Positions 1-6,571 of a stretch of DNA of 21,722 nt are shown one piece after another. Every line of letters begins with the position of its first letter. The first letter of the stretch is position 1. This DNA is from Syntrophaceae bacterium UBA2208. GTDB lineage: Bacteria; Desulfobacterota; BSN033; UBA1163. The notes beneath the pieces are model-generated. The model worked only from the letters and a program-made list of their open reading frames with translations, was not told the origin of the DNA and did not search any database. The position numbers and the translations under genes were made by a program. The DNA lies in the NCBI GenBank assembly GCA_002327885.1, contig DCUS01000046.1, forward strand, positions 1 to 21,722, in the 5' to 3' direction.

Positions 1-28
1 CATTGGGTTCTTTTTTGGAGGAGGTCCT

Positions 29-262
29 ATGGGAAATAAACAAAAAGTAACAATCACTATTGATGAAACCATTTTAGAAGAGATTGACCGATTCTCGGAG
101 GAGCATGGAGAGAGCCGGAGTCGTCTCATCGAGGAGGCCATGAAGGAATGGAAGAAGAAAAAAATGGAAAGAGAATTAATTGAAGGATACCGCTCTATGG
201 CCAAAGAGAATACTGAAACGGCAGAAGCCAACCTGGAAGCTGGCTTAGAGGTGCTAAGATGA
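29..262 (+). CDS. Ribbon-helix-helix antitoxin of a MazEF-like pair
   Basis: This 77-residue protein is the likely antitoxin and autorepressor of the toxin that follows. Residues about 5-45 match a CopG/MetJ ribbon-helix-helix: a short beta strand (VTITID), a helix (ETILEEIDRFSEEHG), then the S-R-S-R turn and a second helix. The remaining residues are charged and helical, as expected for a tail that wraps and neutralises a MazF/PemK toxin. A strong GGAGGAGG Shine-Dalgarno sits a few bases before the ATG. The stop overlaps the next start as ATGA, so the two genes are translationally coupled. Any promoter would lie mostly outside the window. Pairing with MazF makes the antitoxin role likely; the RHH fold alone would not. 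Confidence 0.85.
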   Translation: MGNKQKVTITIDETILEEIDRFSEEHGESRSRLIEEAMKEWKKKKMERELIEGYRSMAKENTETAEANLEAGLEVLR

Positions 263-600
263 CGATATGCAAACGGGGAGAAATATGGATGATCAATTTT
301 AACTCTGGCAGAGGCAGTGAACAGAGGGGGATCAGACCGGCATTAATTATTCAGAACGATACCGGCAATCAGTTTGCCTCGACCACCATTGTGGCCGCTA
401 TCACTACAACCATTAAAAAGTATCCTGTGACCGTATTTGTCCCCAAGGGGAAGGGTGGCTTAAAAGAAGAATCAATGGTTAACTTCACCCAGATTCTAAC
501 AGTTGATAAGGGGAGGCTTACCAAAAAGGTGGGGACTCTTGAAATAGGCAAAATGAGGGAGGTGGATGAGGCGATCAGGATAAGCCTGGGAGTTGCTTAA
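259..600 (+). CDS. mazF: MazF/PemK-family endoribonuclease toxin
   Basis: The 113-residue product has the features of the PemK/MazF family: the RGEIWMINF opening strand, the R-G-I-R-P-A-L-I-I-Q-N-D segment with the conserved arginine and proline, the T-x-x-x-A-A-I-T strand, and a later E-S-M-V-N-F-T-Q-I-L-T-V-D-K-x-R-L block. Members are small cytosolic ribonucleases that cleave mRNA, often at short ACA- or UAC-like sites, and stop growth when freed from the antitoxin. The length is normal and no key residue appears to be missing. It overlaps the antitoxin gene by four bases, typical of a coupled toxin-antitoxin operon. The cleavage specificity cannot be read from the sequence. Confidence 0.9.
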   Translation: MTICKRGEIWMINFNSGRGSEQRGIRPALIIQNDTGNQFASTTIVAAITTTIKKYPVTVFVPKGKGGLKEESMVNFTQILTVDKGRLTKKVGTLEIGKMREVDEAIRISLGVA

Positions 601-941
601 TCGGTGACCGGGGGATAAACAACTTCGGTCATCTATATTTACCTGCTTTTTACTCATTTTTAGCAGAGGCCTCCCTACCATGAAGATTGATACTGGGTTG
701 CGACGCGTACCGACTTTGCCAAAGAGGGGTGATATTGGTCCATACAATGGATTGATTAAAATGTGGTCCAGTTTTCAACCTTCAATCCATCAATATAATA
801 AAAGTCTCTATCCCGACTTATGAGTGTTTCATCTAATGCTAAGGAGTCCCTATGTGGGCTCTTTAATAGACGGCCTCAGAGGGCCGCCCCTACAGATTAT
901 TTCAGGTTTTTGATATCGGAAATTTTGTCGATGCGGATGCG
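601..941. other. Intergenic stretch between the mazF and vapC stops
   Basis: The two genes converge on this 341-base spacer and I see no convincing coding sequence in it. It contains a hyphenated inverted repeat (ATGGATTG at 747-754, CAATCCAT at 783-790), two direct copies of TGGTCCA (736-742 and 764-770), and a GC-rich hairpin at 869-891 listed separately. No hairpin followed by a T-run marks a clear terminator for either operon. The mixture of short repeats is compatible with decayed mobile or repetitive DNA, but nothing identifies a specific insertion sequence. Confidence 0.5.
869..891. repeat. GC-rich REP-like hairpin
   Basis: The bases CGGCC (871-875) and GGCCG (881-885) are complementary, and the stem extends inward with a one-base bulge. 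It is flanked by GCCCCTAC on the right. A hairpin reading 'GTAGGGGC-GGCC...' is, to my knowledge, a common dispersed palindrome in many environmental bacterial genomes. No T-run follows on either strand, so a terminator is less likely than a dispersed repeat. Confidence 0.45.
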
Positions 942-1349
942 CTAAGGTTCTTCCCTCTTTATTCCTTCAATCGCATTAAAATCTTCGTCATACGAATAAA
1001 TTGATTTCAAATCATGCGATCTCATCAGGACCACATTGTAGGCGTCGATATAATCAATGTTTTTGATGCCATAAAGGAGAAGGGCATCTGATATTATTTC
1101 CTTATCGGGTATAAAGAGTTTGTCCGTGGCGACAATAATCGAAATCTTTTCGATTACCTCTGCCTTGGGGACTTTGTAATAGGAGAGAAGGGTCCATATC
1201 AGTTCAGCAATAACCATCCCGGAGGTTGCAAGAGCTATTTTGCCTTCGATTGCATCCTTGAAGAGTGTTCGACAGCTCTCATACTTTGAGGGATCATCCT
1301 TGGTCAAGTACCTGAGAAATAGGTTGGTGTCAACAAATTTGATCTCCAT
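942..1349 (-). CDS. vapC: PIN-domain toxin VapC
   Basis: This 135-residue protein is a PIN-domain nuclease. The N-terminal strand ends in V-D-T-N (D7), a conserved acidic residue follows in M-V-I-A-E-L (E49), and the C-terminal part has I-D-Y-I-D-A-Y (D99/D102) and a Y-D-E-D-F motif (D121/D123). Together these provide the metal-binding acidic cluster expected of VapC. Family members cleave tRNA or rRNA when not bound by VapB. The gene starts four bases after the stop of the AbrB-type antitoxin gene on the same strand, so the pair is co-transcribed. The length is typical and the catalytic residues are present, so the toxin is probably active. The RNA target is unknown. Confidence 0.9.
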   Translation of the reverse strand: MEIKFVDTNLFLRYLTKDDPSKYESCRTLFKDAIEGKIALATSGMVIAELIWTLLSYYKVPKAEVIEKISIIVATDKLFIPDKEIISDALLLYGIKNIDYIDAYNVVLMRSHDLKSIYSYDEDFNAIEGIKREEP

Positions 1350-1353
1350 GCAC

Positions 1354-1611
1354 CTAACCCCTCTTAACAGCTTTTTGGGCTACCTTTTTTTTCACCTCTT
1401 CCCTCGTCTTTGAAAAATCAATCGGTTTTTCTCTTTTAGGAATGGTTATTGAGCCGCCGATATCAAGAAGATTCCCTTTTAAGGGTTTCATAATGGCTTG
1501 ATCTCCTTCCACCACAATGACCACTTTCTCAGAGGGTTTTAGGCCCAAAACCTTTCTTACTTCTCTTGGGATTGTCATCTGACCTTTTGATGAAATAACG
1601 GCAATTGGCAT
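1354..1611 (-). CDS. vapB: AbrB/SpoVT-type antitoxin VapB
   Basis: The protein starts MPIAVISSKGQMTIPREVRK, a near-ideal swapped-hairpin AbrB DNA-binding domain (S-x-K-G-Q-x-x-I-P-x-x-x-R). The C-terminal half is basic and probably binds and masks the VapC toxin downstream. I prefer the ATG at 1611 over an in-frame ATG four codons upstream. The 1611 start has a GGAGG five bases before it and puts the domain right at the N terminus; the upstream ATG has no ribosome-binding site. The result is 85 residues, normal for the family. It is likely autoregulated by the VapBC complex through the promoter-overlapping palindrome just upstream. Confidence 0.88.
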   Translation of the reverse strand: MPIAVISSKGQMTIPREVRKVLGLKPSEKVVIVVEGDQAIMKPLKGNLLDIGGSITIPKREKPIDFSKTREEVKKKVAQKAVKRG

Positions 1612-1630
1612 TTTATCCTCCATTTATTAT

Positions 1631-1643
1631 AATGTCTTACATT
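1631..1643. promoter_or_regulatory. vapB: Possible VapBC operator palindrome
   Basis: AATGT-CTT-ACATT is a perfect 5-bp inverted repeat with a 3-bp spacer. It overlaps the edge of the -10 box of the vapBC promoter and the predicted transcription start. This is the expected position for an autoregulatory AbrB-type operator, but binding is inferred only from location and symmetry. Confidence 0.4.
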
Positions 1644-1669
1644 TTAATATTTTTACAACATTTTGTCAA
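1641..1669 (-). promoter_or_regulatory. vapB: Sigma70-type promoter of vapBC
   Basis: On the minus strand TTGACA (1669-1664) is followed after 17 bases by TAAAAT (1646-1641). This is a full consensus -35 and a 5/6 match at -10. The predicted start near 1634 gives a leader of about 23 bases that contains the GGAGG used for the ATG at 1611. Confidence 0.7.
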
Positions 1670-1721
1670 AAGAAAATTCTGGTTAATTTAGGGACATTCA
1701 TGTCCGCCACTCTATCCTCAA

Positions 1722-1747
1722 AGGGGGAGGGTTAGGGTGAGGGTGAT
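1722..1747. repeat. G-rich AGGGTTAGGGTGAGGGTG repeat fragment
   Basis: A G-rich run of short GGGTTA/GGGTGA units lies in the spacer upstream of vapBC. Its complement (CCCTCACCCTAACCC) is a familiar piece of dispersed repeats in proteobacterial genomes. It could also form a G-quadruplex, since four G3+ blocks are closely spaced. Neither role can be confirmed from one copy. Confidence 0.35.
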
Positions 1748-1811
1748 GCAGTTATTAAGGGGGGCGTATTATAGTAAACTATTTGATACTCTCAGCCAAG
1801 CAACCGCATTT

Positions 1812-1837
1812 TAGCCGAGACTGGAAAGTCTCGGCTA
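1812..1837. repeat. Perfect 11-bp hairpin with GGAA loop
   Basis: TAGCCGAGACT (1812-1822) and AGTCTCGGCTA (1827-1837) are exact reverse complements around a GGAA tetraloop. A second, weaker hairpin follows (TGAAGC at 1842-1847 with GCTTCA at 1867-1872). No T-run follows on either strand. I read this as a REP-like dispersed palindrome between two accessory modules rather than an intrinsic terminator, though it could still protect or stop transcripts. Confidence 0.5.
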
Positions 1838-1893
1838 TCCTTGAAGCACCACCTTGTGGGCGCGGAGCTTCACTCATTTTCTAAGTTCCTCTC

Positions 1894-2463
1894 TCACTCC
1901 TGAGAAATCTTCTGAGCTTTCTCCCACTGCTGCTCCAAGCCGTATTTCTTAATTTTCTCAAGGAGTTGATCGAAGTCTATCCGATCACCGTAGATGGTAA
2001 GAATACTGGCAATATCCCTTAAGTGTTTTTCGGATCCACCTTCTCTGAAATATTCAAGTTTCCTCAAAATGACATACTCCGCCGAAGCCACCCAGATGGA
2101 TTCCCCTTCAAAGTTTAATTTTTTACGGTTTAACATCCCCCAGTGATGAAGCGGATCCTCTCCCATGATATAGCAATCTGCTTTAAATGCAGTCTCCAGG
2201 TGGATAATATTAAAATGTCCCCTTAAGGGACGATTAATCTCCACCTTCAGGCTTTCCTCAGGCGGGCAATAAAACTCCTCAGGCGGAAAGGCTTCTGCGA
2301 GCTTCCTGGCGTCTCCTGTTTTCAGTTCTATCACCAGGTCGATATCCTGTGTTAAACGTGGCTCTGCGTATATGATCACAGCAACCGCTCCAGTGACCAT
2401 GTAACGGACGCCCATCTTGTTCAGTCGAGATATAAATATTTGGAAAAGGTTAGGTTCTTGCAT
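1894..2463 (-). CDS. Nucleotidyltransferase-fold protein (AbiEii/DUF6036-like)
   Basis: This 189-residue protein carries a minimal polymerase-beta-type nucleotidyltransferase core. The segment V-T-G-A-V-A-V-I-I-Y-A-E-P-R-L-T-Q-D-I-D-L contains the glycine loop (G25) followed by the D-x-D metal pair (D40, D42), and a third possible acidic residue is in F-K-A-D-C-Y (D96). The usual G-S or G-G of the family is G-A here. Related proteins are antitoxin- or toxin-like nucleotidyltransferases of AbiE-type systems, or of uncertain function. The ATG lies inside the end of the small upstream gene, overlapping it by 14 bases, so translation is coupled. A role as half of a toxin-antitoxin-like pair is inferred from the fold and this arrangement. 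Confidence 0.7.
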   Translation of the reverse strand: MQEPNLFQIFISRLNKMGVRYMVTGAVAVIIYAEPRLTQDIDLVIELKTGDARKLAEAFPPEEFYCPPEESLKVEINRPLRGHFNIIHLETAFKADCYIMGEDPLHHWGMLNRKKLNFEGESIWVASAEYVILRKLEYFREGGSEKHLRDIASILTIYGDRIDFDQLLEKIKKYGLEQQWEKAQKISQE

Positions 2464-2635
2464 AGAGGAAGATTTCTCGCACTTTTTTTTGGATTTCTGT
2501 CTCGGTCCAATTTGGATGCTCGTGATGAAGGGCGGCTGCCTTCAATTGCTTAGCCGAATAATAAAGCCTTAACGCTATCCGAAGCTTCTCCTCGGGGGCC
2601 ATGGATTGATAGATTTTTTTCTGTAGCGCAATCAT
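2450..2635 (-). CDS. Small conserved partner of the nucleotidyltransferase
   Basis: This 61-residue protein is rich in helix-forming and charged residues: A-P-E-E-K-L-R-x-A-L-R-L-Y-Y-S-A-K-Q-L-K-A-A-A-L, then H-P-N-W-T-E-x-E-I-Q-K-K-V-R-E-I-F-L-Y-A-R-T. I recognise this pattern (the H-P-x-W-T-E box and the F-L-Y-A-R-T ending) from small hypothetical proteins encoded just before similar nucleotidyltransferases, but I know of no assigned function. The start overlaps the stop of the broken regulator gene as ATGA, and the end overlaps the nucleotidyltransferase start. The tight coupling suggests a two-protein complex. A shorter start at the internal ATG (2602) is possible but has no ribosome-binding site. 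Confidence 0.65.
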   Translation of the reverse strand: MIALQKKIYQSMAPEEKLRIALRLYYSAKQLKAAALHHEHPNWTETEIQKKVREIFLYART

Positions 2636-3525
2636 TTCTTCTCTCTTTTCTCCAGACCGTGAGGGCTTCGCTGCACATCCCTCTGCCAGAATAAAGAGCC
2701 ATCAATTTCTGATACGACTCTTCTAATAGTGGATCCGTCCGGATAACTTTTTAAAGTGGGGGGAAGCTCTTGCACAATAAACTTTTTCCTCAAGCCACTC
2801 GAAAGTCTTAGAAGGTATTCAGAAATCAGAATCAATCCACCCGCCCATCCCTCTGTGGCCGCATGAATTTTTCTTATTTGATCGTCATCCAAGGATATCT
2901 TTTTTACCCTCTGAAAAAATTCCTTGACTTCCTGCTGTGTAAAGGCGAGATCCTCATTTGATAGGATGAACGCCTCCTGCCCGATTTTAAGGTGTTGAAA
3001 TTCAAAGGAGAGGGGCGGAGTCCCTCTGGATAGCATGATGAGGTGAACATTCGGAGGGAGGTTTTCCATCAGTACCTGTAAACATTGAAAAGGCAGGTCA
3101 TCATGGAAGAGGCAATCTAACCCGTTGAAAACAAGTTGAACGGGCCTTAGAACATTTTTGGAAATAAAATCTGCGCACTTTCGATAAAGAGAGAGCACCG
3201 AAGTCCACCTTGCCATTCCAATAGTTTCGTAGAGAAGAGGAGATAAGTCGATCTCTTTCAATACGTGTTGGAGAGATTGGACAATGAGATGGAAAAGATT
3301 GATCGGATCAGAATCCGATTGATCCAAGTTTAGCCAGGCGTAGTGGATTTTAGCGGTTTTCACATGGGAGGCAACCAGGGTCGTTTTACCTTGGGCTGCC
3401 TGGCCCATAATGAGGATTAATTTCTTCTCCTGATTTTTTTTGAGCAGGTCGTGTAGGCGTGATCGATATAAAATAGGGGGCAATTGAGGAGGCGAAATCT
3501 TTGAGATACTGATCGAAGTTTTCAT
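2632..3525 (-). pseudogene. Internally deleted STAND-ATPase/BTAD transcriptional regulator remnant
   Basis: The 297-codon frame opens as a MalT/LuxR-type STAND regulator: Walker A G-Q-A-A-Q-G-K-T (residues 41-48), a Walker-B-like V-Q-L-V-F-N-G-L-D, the F-T-Q-Q-E-V-K-E-F-F block and the hallmark T-E-G-W-A-G-G-L. Complete relatives run to many hundreds of residues. Here homology stops near residue 254 (after L-P-P-T-L-K-S). The following DNA, read one frame over (about 2747-2652, minus strand), encodes R-T-D-P-L-L-E-E-S-Y-Q-K-L-M-A-L-Y-S-G-R-G-M, which looks like the start of a bacterial transcriptional activator domain (BTAD). The simplest reading is an internal deletion that joined the ATPase to the C-terminal BTAD out of frame. 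The 5' end keeps a good GGAGG Shine-Dalgarno, so a truncated ATPase could still be made. Confidence 0.75.
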
Positions 3526-3566
3526 CTAAAGTCCTCCGAACTCCCCAAAAGCCGATACAATATAGC

Positions 3567-3589
3567 ATAATCAATTAAATAATCAATTA
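3567..3589. repeat. Direct repeat ATAATCAATTA x2 in divergent promoter region
   Basis: The 11-mer ATAATCAATTA occurs at 3567-3577 and 3579-3589, a 12-bp period of about one helical turn, each copy itself a near-palindrome (TAAT..ATTA). The pair ends eight bases before the -35 box of the signalling operon. It could be an AT-rich UP element or two binding sites for a regulator on one face of the DNA. Confidence 0.5.
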
Positions 3590-3597
3590 TTTTTTTC

Positions 3598-3626
3598 TTG
3601 ACATAATGGGGCGTTTTTCCTATAGG
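3598..3626 (+). promoter_or_regulatory. Sigma70-type promoter of the signalling operon
   Basis: TTGACA (3598-3603), a 17-base spacer and TATAGG (3621-3626) give a consensus -35 and a 4/6 -10. The predicted start, about 3633, lies only four bases before the ATG at 3637, so the transcript would be essentially leaderless. No Shine-Dalgarno is present downstream of that point. Confidence 0.65.
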
Positions 3627-3636
3627 TAAGTTAAAA

Positions 3637-5121
3637 ATGTCTCGAGAGAACCCCATCCCGATTAAGATTCTTCCTGAGAAGCGTCCTCAAGGCGGACGAA
3701 AAAAGGTCTTTCGTCCGAACGGAGCTCAAGCTCGGGGAAAGGATTTAGACGCCAAAACCCGTAAATTTCAATCCCTGCTCGACCTCGGCCGATTAATCGG
3801 TTTAGACCTTCAAATCGACGAGATGCTCTTAAAGATTTCACAGAAGGCCTGTGAGGTCATGGAGGCTGACCGGTGTAGCCTTTTTCTCCATGACCCCAAA
3901 ACAGACGAACTTTGGTCAACGGTTGCCCTTGGAATGGCAGGGGAGGTCATCAGAATCCCTTCCAGCACTGGGTTAATAGGCAGTTGCTTCCAAACCGGTA
4001 AAACGATTAATTTAGAAAATGCCTATACTGATCATCGGTTTAATAAAGAAGTTGATTTTCACACCGGCTATCGCACAAAAAGTGTCCTTTGTGTCCCCCT
4101 CTACAACCGAGAAGGTTCGAGATTGGGAGTCATCCAGCTTCTCAATAAAAAGGGTGGTGTTTTTACGAAGGTAGATGAGGTCTTTCTCCAAACCTTTGGG
4201 AACCATGCTTCCGTTTTTATCGAGATAGCCCAACTCCAAAAAGCCCGAATCGATGCTCTTGAACAATCACAGAAAGAGTTGGAACGATTAAATAGAGTAA
4301 AAAGTAAGGCTCTCGATCATCTCTCTCACGAACTGAGAACCCCCCTTGCCGTGATCGGGGGGAATATTCGGCTTTTAAAACGAAAAGTCCAGGCACAAAA
4401 CCCTCCCTTCGTAAGGGAAGAAGTTTTCGGATCTCTGGAGAAAAATTTGAATCGCCTGTCTGATATTCAGCAAGAAACAGATCAGATTATCAGGGCTTAC
4501 CAAGAGATAGAGAGGGGACCTCGACCTGAAAATCCCGATTTCCAATGTCCCATCTCCCCGGAAACCATTGATCTCTACCCGTTTATAGAATGCCTCCTAA
4601 AAGATGTTCAGAACAGGGCTTGTCACCGAGATATTCAGATTGAACTTGATGGGGCAAAGGATCTTGTTTTACAGTTTGATCCAAACATCCTGGAAGAATC
4701 TTTCACGGGACTTCTGAAGAATGCGATCGAAAACACGCCTGATGAAGGAATGATCAGGATTATTTTGGAGAGGAAAGCCCGGTGGGTTCAGGTCAAGTTT
4801 ATGGATTTTGGCGTTGGGATCACCAAGGAAAACCAGCGGCATCTTTTCGAAGGGTTATTTCATACCCAAGATACGGAGCTCTATACCTCTAAAAAGCCTT
4901 ATGATTTCGGCGCGGGAGGGAAGGGGCTGGACCTCCTTCGGATCAAAACCTATGGGCGGCGTTTCGGTTTCGATATTTTAGAGGGGAGTCAACGGTGTAT
5001 TTACTTGCCGACAGACTGGGACCTTTGCCCTGGGAGGATCTTTTTATGTCCTCACTGTCACACACGGGAGGATTGCTTGAAATCCGGAGGAAGCACTTTC
5101 TGCGTCTCTTTTTTGAGTTAA
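3637..5121 (+). CDS. Cytosolic GAF-domain sensor histidine kinase
   Basis: This 494-residue protein has no membrane segment. A basic N-terminal stretch (1-40) is followed by a GAF domain (about 45-197), a coiled coil (198-225), an H box S-H-E-L-R-T-P with H231, and a HATPase domain with N box K-N-A-I-E-N (N362, N366), G1 D-F-G-V-G (390-394) and a glycine loop near 425-430. It should autophosphorylate H231 in response to a ligand or redox state sensed by the GAF domain. The last 40 residues contain a cysteine cluster (C464, C471, C474, C480, C489, including C-P-H-C-H) not needed for kinase catalysis, perhaps a metal or redox site. It is the first gene of the operon, 12 bases before the next start. 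The start codon has no Shine-Dalgarno, fitting the leaderless promoter. Confidence 0.88.
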   Translation: MSRENPIPIKILPEKRPQGGRKKVFRPNGAQARGKDLDAKTRKFQSLLDLGRLIGLDLQIDEMLLKISQKACEVMEADRCSLFLHDPKTDELWSTVALGMAGEVIRIPSSTGLIGSCFQTGKTINLENAYTDHRFNKEVDFHTGYRTKSVLCVPLYNREGSRLGVIQLLNKKGGVFTKVDEVFLQTFGNHASVFIEIAQLQKARIDALEQSQKELERLNRVKSKALDHLSHELRTPLAVIGGNIRLLKRKVQAQNPPFVREEVFGSLEKNLNRLSDIQQETDQIIRAYQEIERGPRPENPDFQCPISPETIDLYPFIECLLKDVQNRACHRDIQIELDGAKDLVLQFDPNILEESFTGLLKNAIENTPDEGMIRIILERKARWVQVKFMDFGVGITKENQRHLFEGLFHTQDTELYTSKKPYDFGAGGKGLDLLRIKTYGRRFGFDILEGSQRCIYLPTDWDLCPGRIFLCPHCHTREDCLKSGGSTFCVSFLS

Positions 5122-5133
5122 GAGGAGAATGAT

Positions 5134-5949
5134 TTGAGAGGGTTTAAATTCAAGAAGGTTCATCCGGGGAAGGAAATGCCGGATACACGCGAGAGTGGAA
5201 TGGAGAAAGAACGATTGTTCGATCTCCTCATTCACGACCTGACGAGTCCTCTGTCCATCGTGTCCACCACGGCGGGTAACCTCCTTCATAAATCCGAGCG
5301 TTACGGAACTCTGACCGATCAACAGAAGCGGATGCTCGATCGTATTTTGAGAAATATCCACAGGGCACAAAGATTACTTCAAGAGATGATTGAAATCCTT
5401 CGCTCGGAAGAAGGAATTTTTCAAAAAGAATTTTTTTCTATTGAAGACACACTCCGAGAATCGCTCATGGATGCTCTCGAGGTCGCTCTTCCCCATGATG
5501 TGGAAAATTTTTGTCACTCAAGGAGTCGTGAGGAGTTCCAAAATCTTCTCGACACCCAGCACATTTTTATTGAGGTGTCAGGAAGATATTGCCAATCTCC
5601 TTTCTGTCATGATCAAAAGAAGATTCAACAGGTCCTTCGTAACCTGATGAGCAATGCTTTAAAATACCGGCGGGAACGGATGGGGGTGGCGATCAGCGGT
5701 GAGACGGATCTCGTCGTTTCCGTTGAAGATGACGGCATCGGAATTCCAGCGGCGGAACAAGAGGCGATCTTCAAGCGATTTGTCAGACTGCATAACAAGA
5801 AAAGCGCCCATATTCAAGGACTCGGGCTCGGCTTGACAGGAGTCAAGACTCTGATAGAGGCGATGGGAGGAAACATTACTCTGGAAAGTCAGGAAAACGT
5901 CGGGACGCGGTTTGTCGTCCGAATTCCTCCCATTCCGACTTCACCCTGA
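5134..5949 (+). CDS. Sensorless cytosolic histidine kinase
   Basis: The product (271 residues) starts at TTG, chosen because AGGAG sits six bases upstream and no earlier start fits. It is almost only a kinase core: H box I-H-D-L-T-S-P with H34, dimerisation helices to about residue 95, N box R-N-L-M-S-N-A-L-K-Y (N170, N174), G1 E-D-D-G-I-G-I-P (198-205) and G2 G-L-G-L-G-L (229-234). No sensor or transmembrane segment is visible, so the signal probably comes from a partner, such as the GAF kinase encoded just upstream. The region between the two domains contains C127, C153 and C158, a possible redox or metal site. It likely phosphorylates one or more of the three receiver proteins that follow. 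Confidence 0.88.
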   Translation: MRGFKFKKVHPGKEMPDTRESGMEKERLFDLLIHDLTSPLSIVSTTAGNLLHKSERYGTLTDQQKRMLDRILRNIHRAQRLLQEMIEILRSEEGIFQKEFFSIEDTLRESLMDALEVALPHDVENFCHSRSREEFQNLLDTQHIFIEVSGRYCQSPFCHDQKKIQQVLRNLMSNALKYRRERMGVAISGETDLVVSVEDDGIGIPAAEQEAIFKRFVRLHNKKSAHIQGLGLGLTGVKTLIEAMGGNITLESQENVGTRFVVRIPPIPTSP

Positions 5950-5988
5950 GACCAGCGATTTTTATTTTCTAATAAAGGAGGAAACACT

Positions 5989-6489
5989 ATGGCGGAATCT
6001 ATTCTAAACGGTTCACGAATCTTGGCGGTGGATGATGAACCGGATGTCTTAGCGATCCTGGAGGATGAGATTCTGGGCGCTGCTCCGGAGTGCAAACTGG
6101 AAAAGGTAACCACCTATGAAGAAGCGGCTAAAAAATTGGAATCAAAGACCTATGACTTAGTGATTCTGGATATCATGGGGGTTCGAGGGTTTGACCTATT
6201 AGATCTGGCGGTGAAGAAAAATTTTCGCGTCGCCATGCTCACGGCCCATGCTCTGAACCCCGAAGCCCTGAAGCGTTCTTTCGAAATGAAGGCTCGGGCT
6301 TATCTCCCCAAAGAAAAACTGGGCGAGGTGGTCCCGTTCCTGGAAGATGTGCTCAAGTATGAATATCTCCCGGGATGGCGGCGGGTTTTAGAAAAATTAA
6401 AGGGATTTTTTGACAATAAATTTGAGTCCGATTGGGAGAAGAAGACCGGTCTGCACTGGCAAGAATGGCATAAATGGAAATACGAATAA
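5989..6489 (+). CDS. Receiver protein with aromatic-rich C-terminal tail, copy 1
   Basis: This 166-residue response regulator has a full receiver domain: acidic pair D15-D16, phospho-acceptor D61 in V-I-L-D-I-M-G-V-R-G, T85 in M-L-T-A-H-A, and K108 in Y-L-P-K-E-K. The conserved opening (E-S-I-L-N-G-x-x-I-L-A-V-D-D-E-P-D-V-L) is shared with the two genes downstream. After residue 122 a tail of about 44 residues follows (Y-L-P-G-W-R-R-V-L-E-K-L-K-G-F-F, then several W), with no DNA-binding or enzymatic motif that I recognise. A strong AAAGGAGG precedes the ATG, 39 bases after the kinase gene. This copy's extreme C terminus (H-W-Q-E-W-H-K-W-K-Y-E) differs from the F-W-K-E-F ending of the others. 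Confidence 0.9.
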   Translation: MAESILNGSRILAVDDEPDVLAILEDEILGAAPECKLEKVTTYEEAAKKLESKTYDLVILDIMGVRGFDLLDLAVKKNFRVAMLTAHALNPEALKRSFEMKARAYLPKEKLGEVVPFLEDVLKYEYLPGWRRVLEKLKGFFDNKFESDWEKKTGLHWQEWHKWKYE

Positions 6490-6571
6490 CAGGGCCTGAT
6501 GGGAGGTTGGGATGTCTGATTTGGGCTGATCGTTCTACACCAGGCCTACGTTAAGGAAAAGGGACAATCTG

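Noticed and set aside
496..747. Open frame on the minus strand across the mazF end and spacer
   Set aside because: It overlaps mazF antisense, has no ribosome-binding site and its product shows no recognisable pattern.
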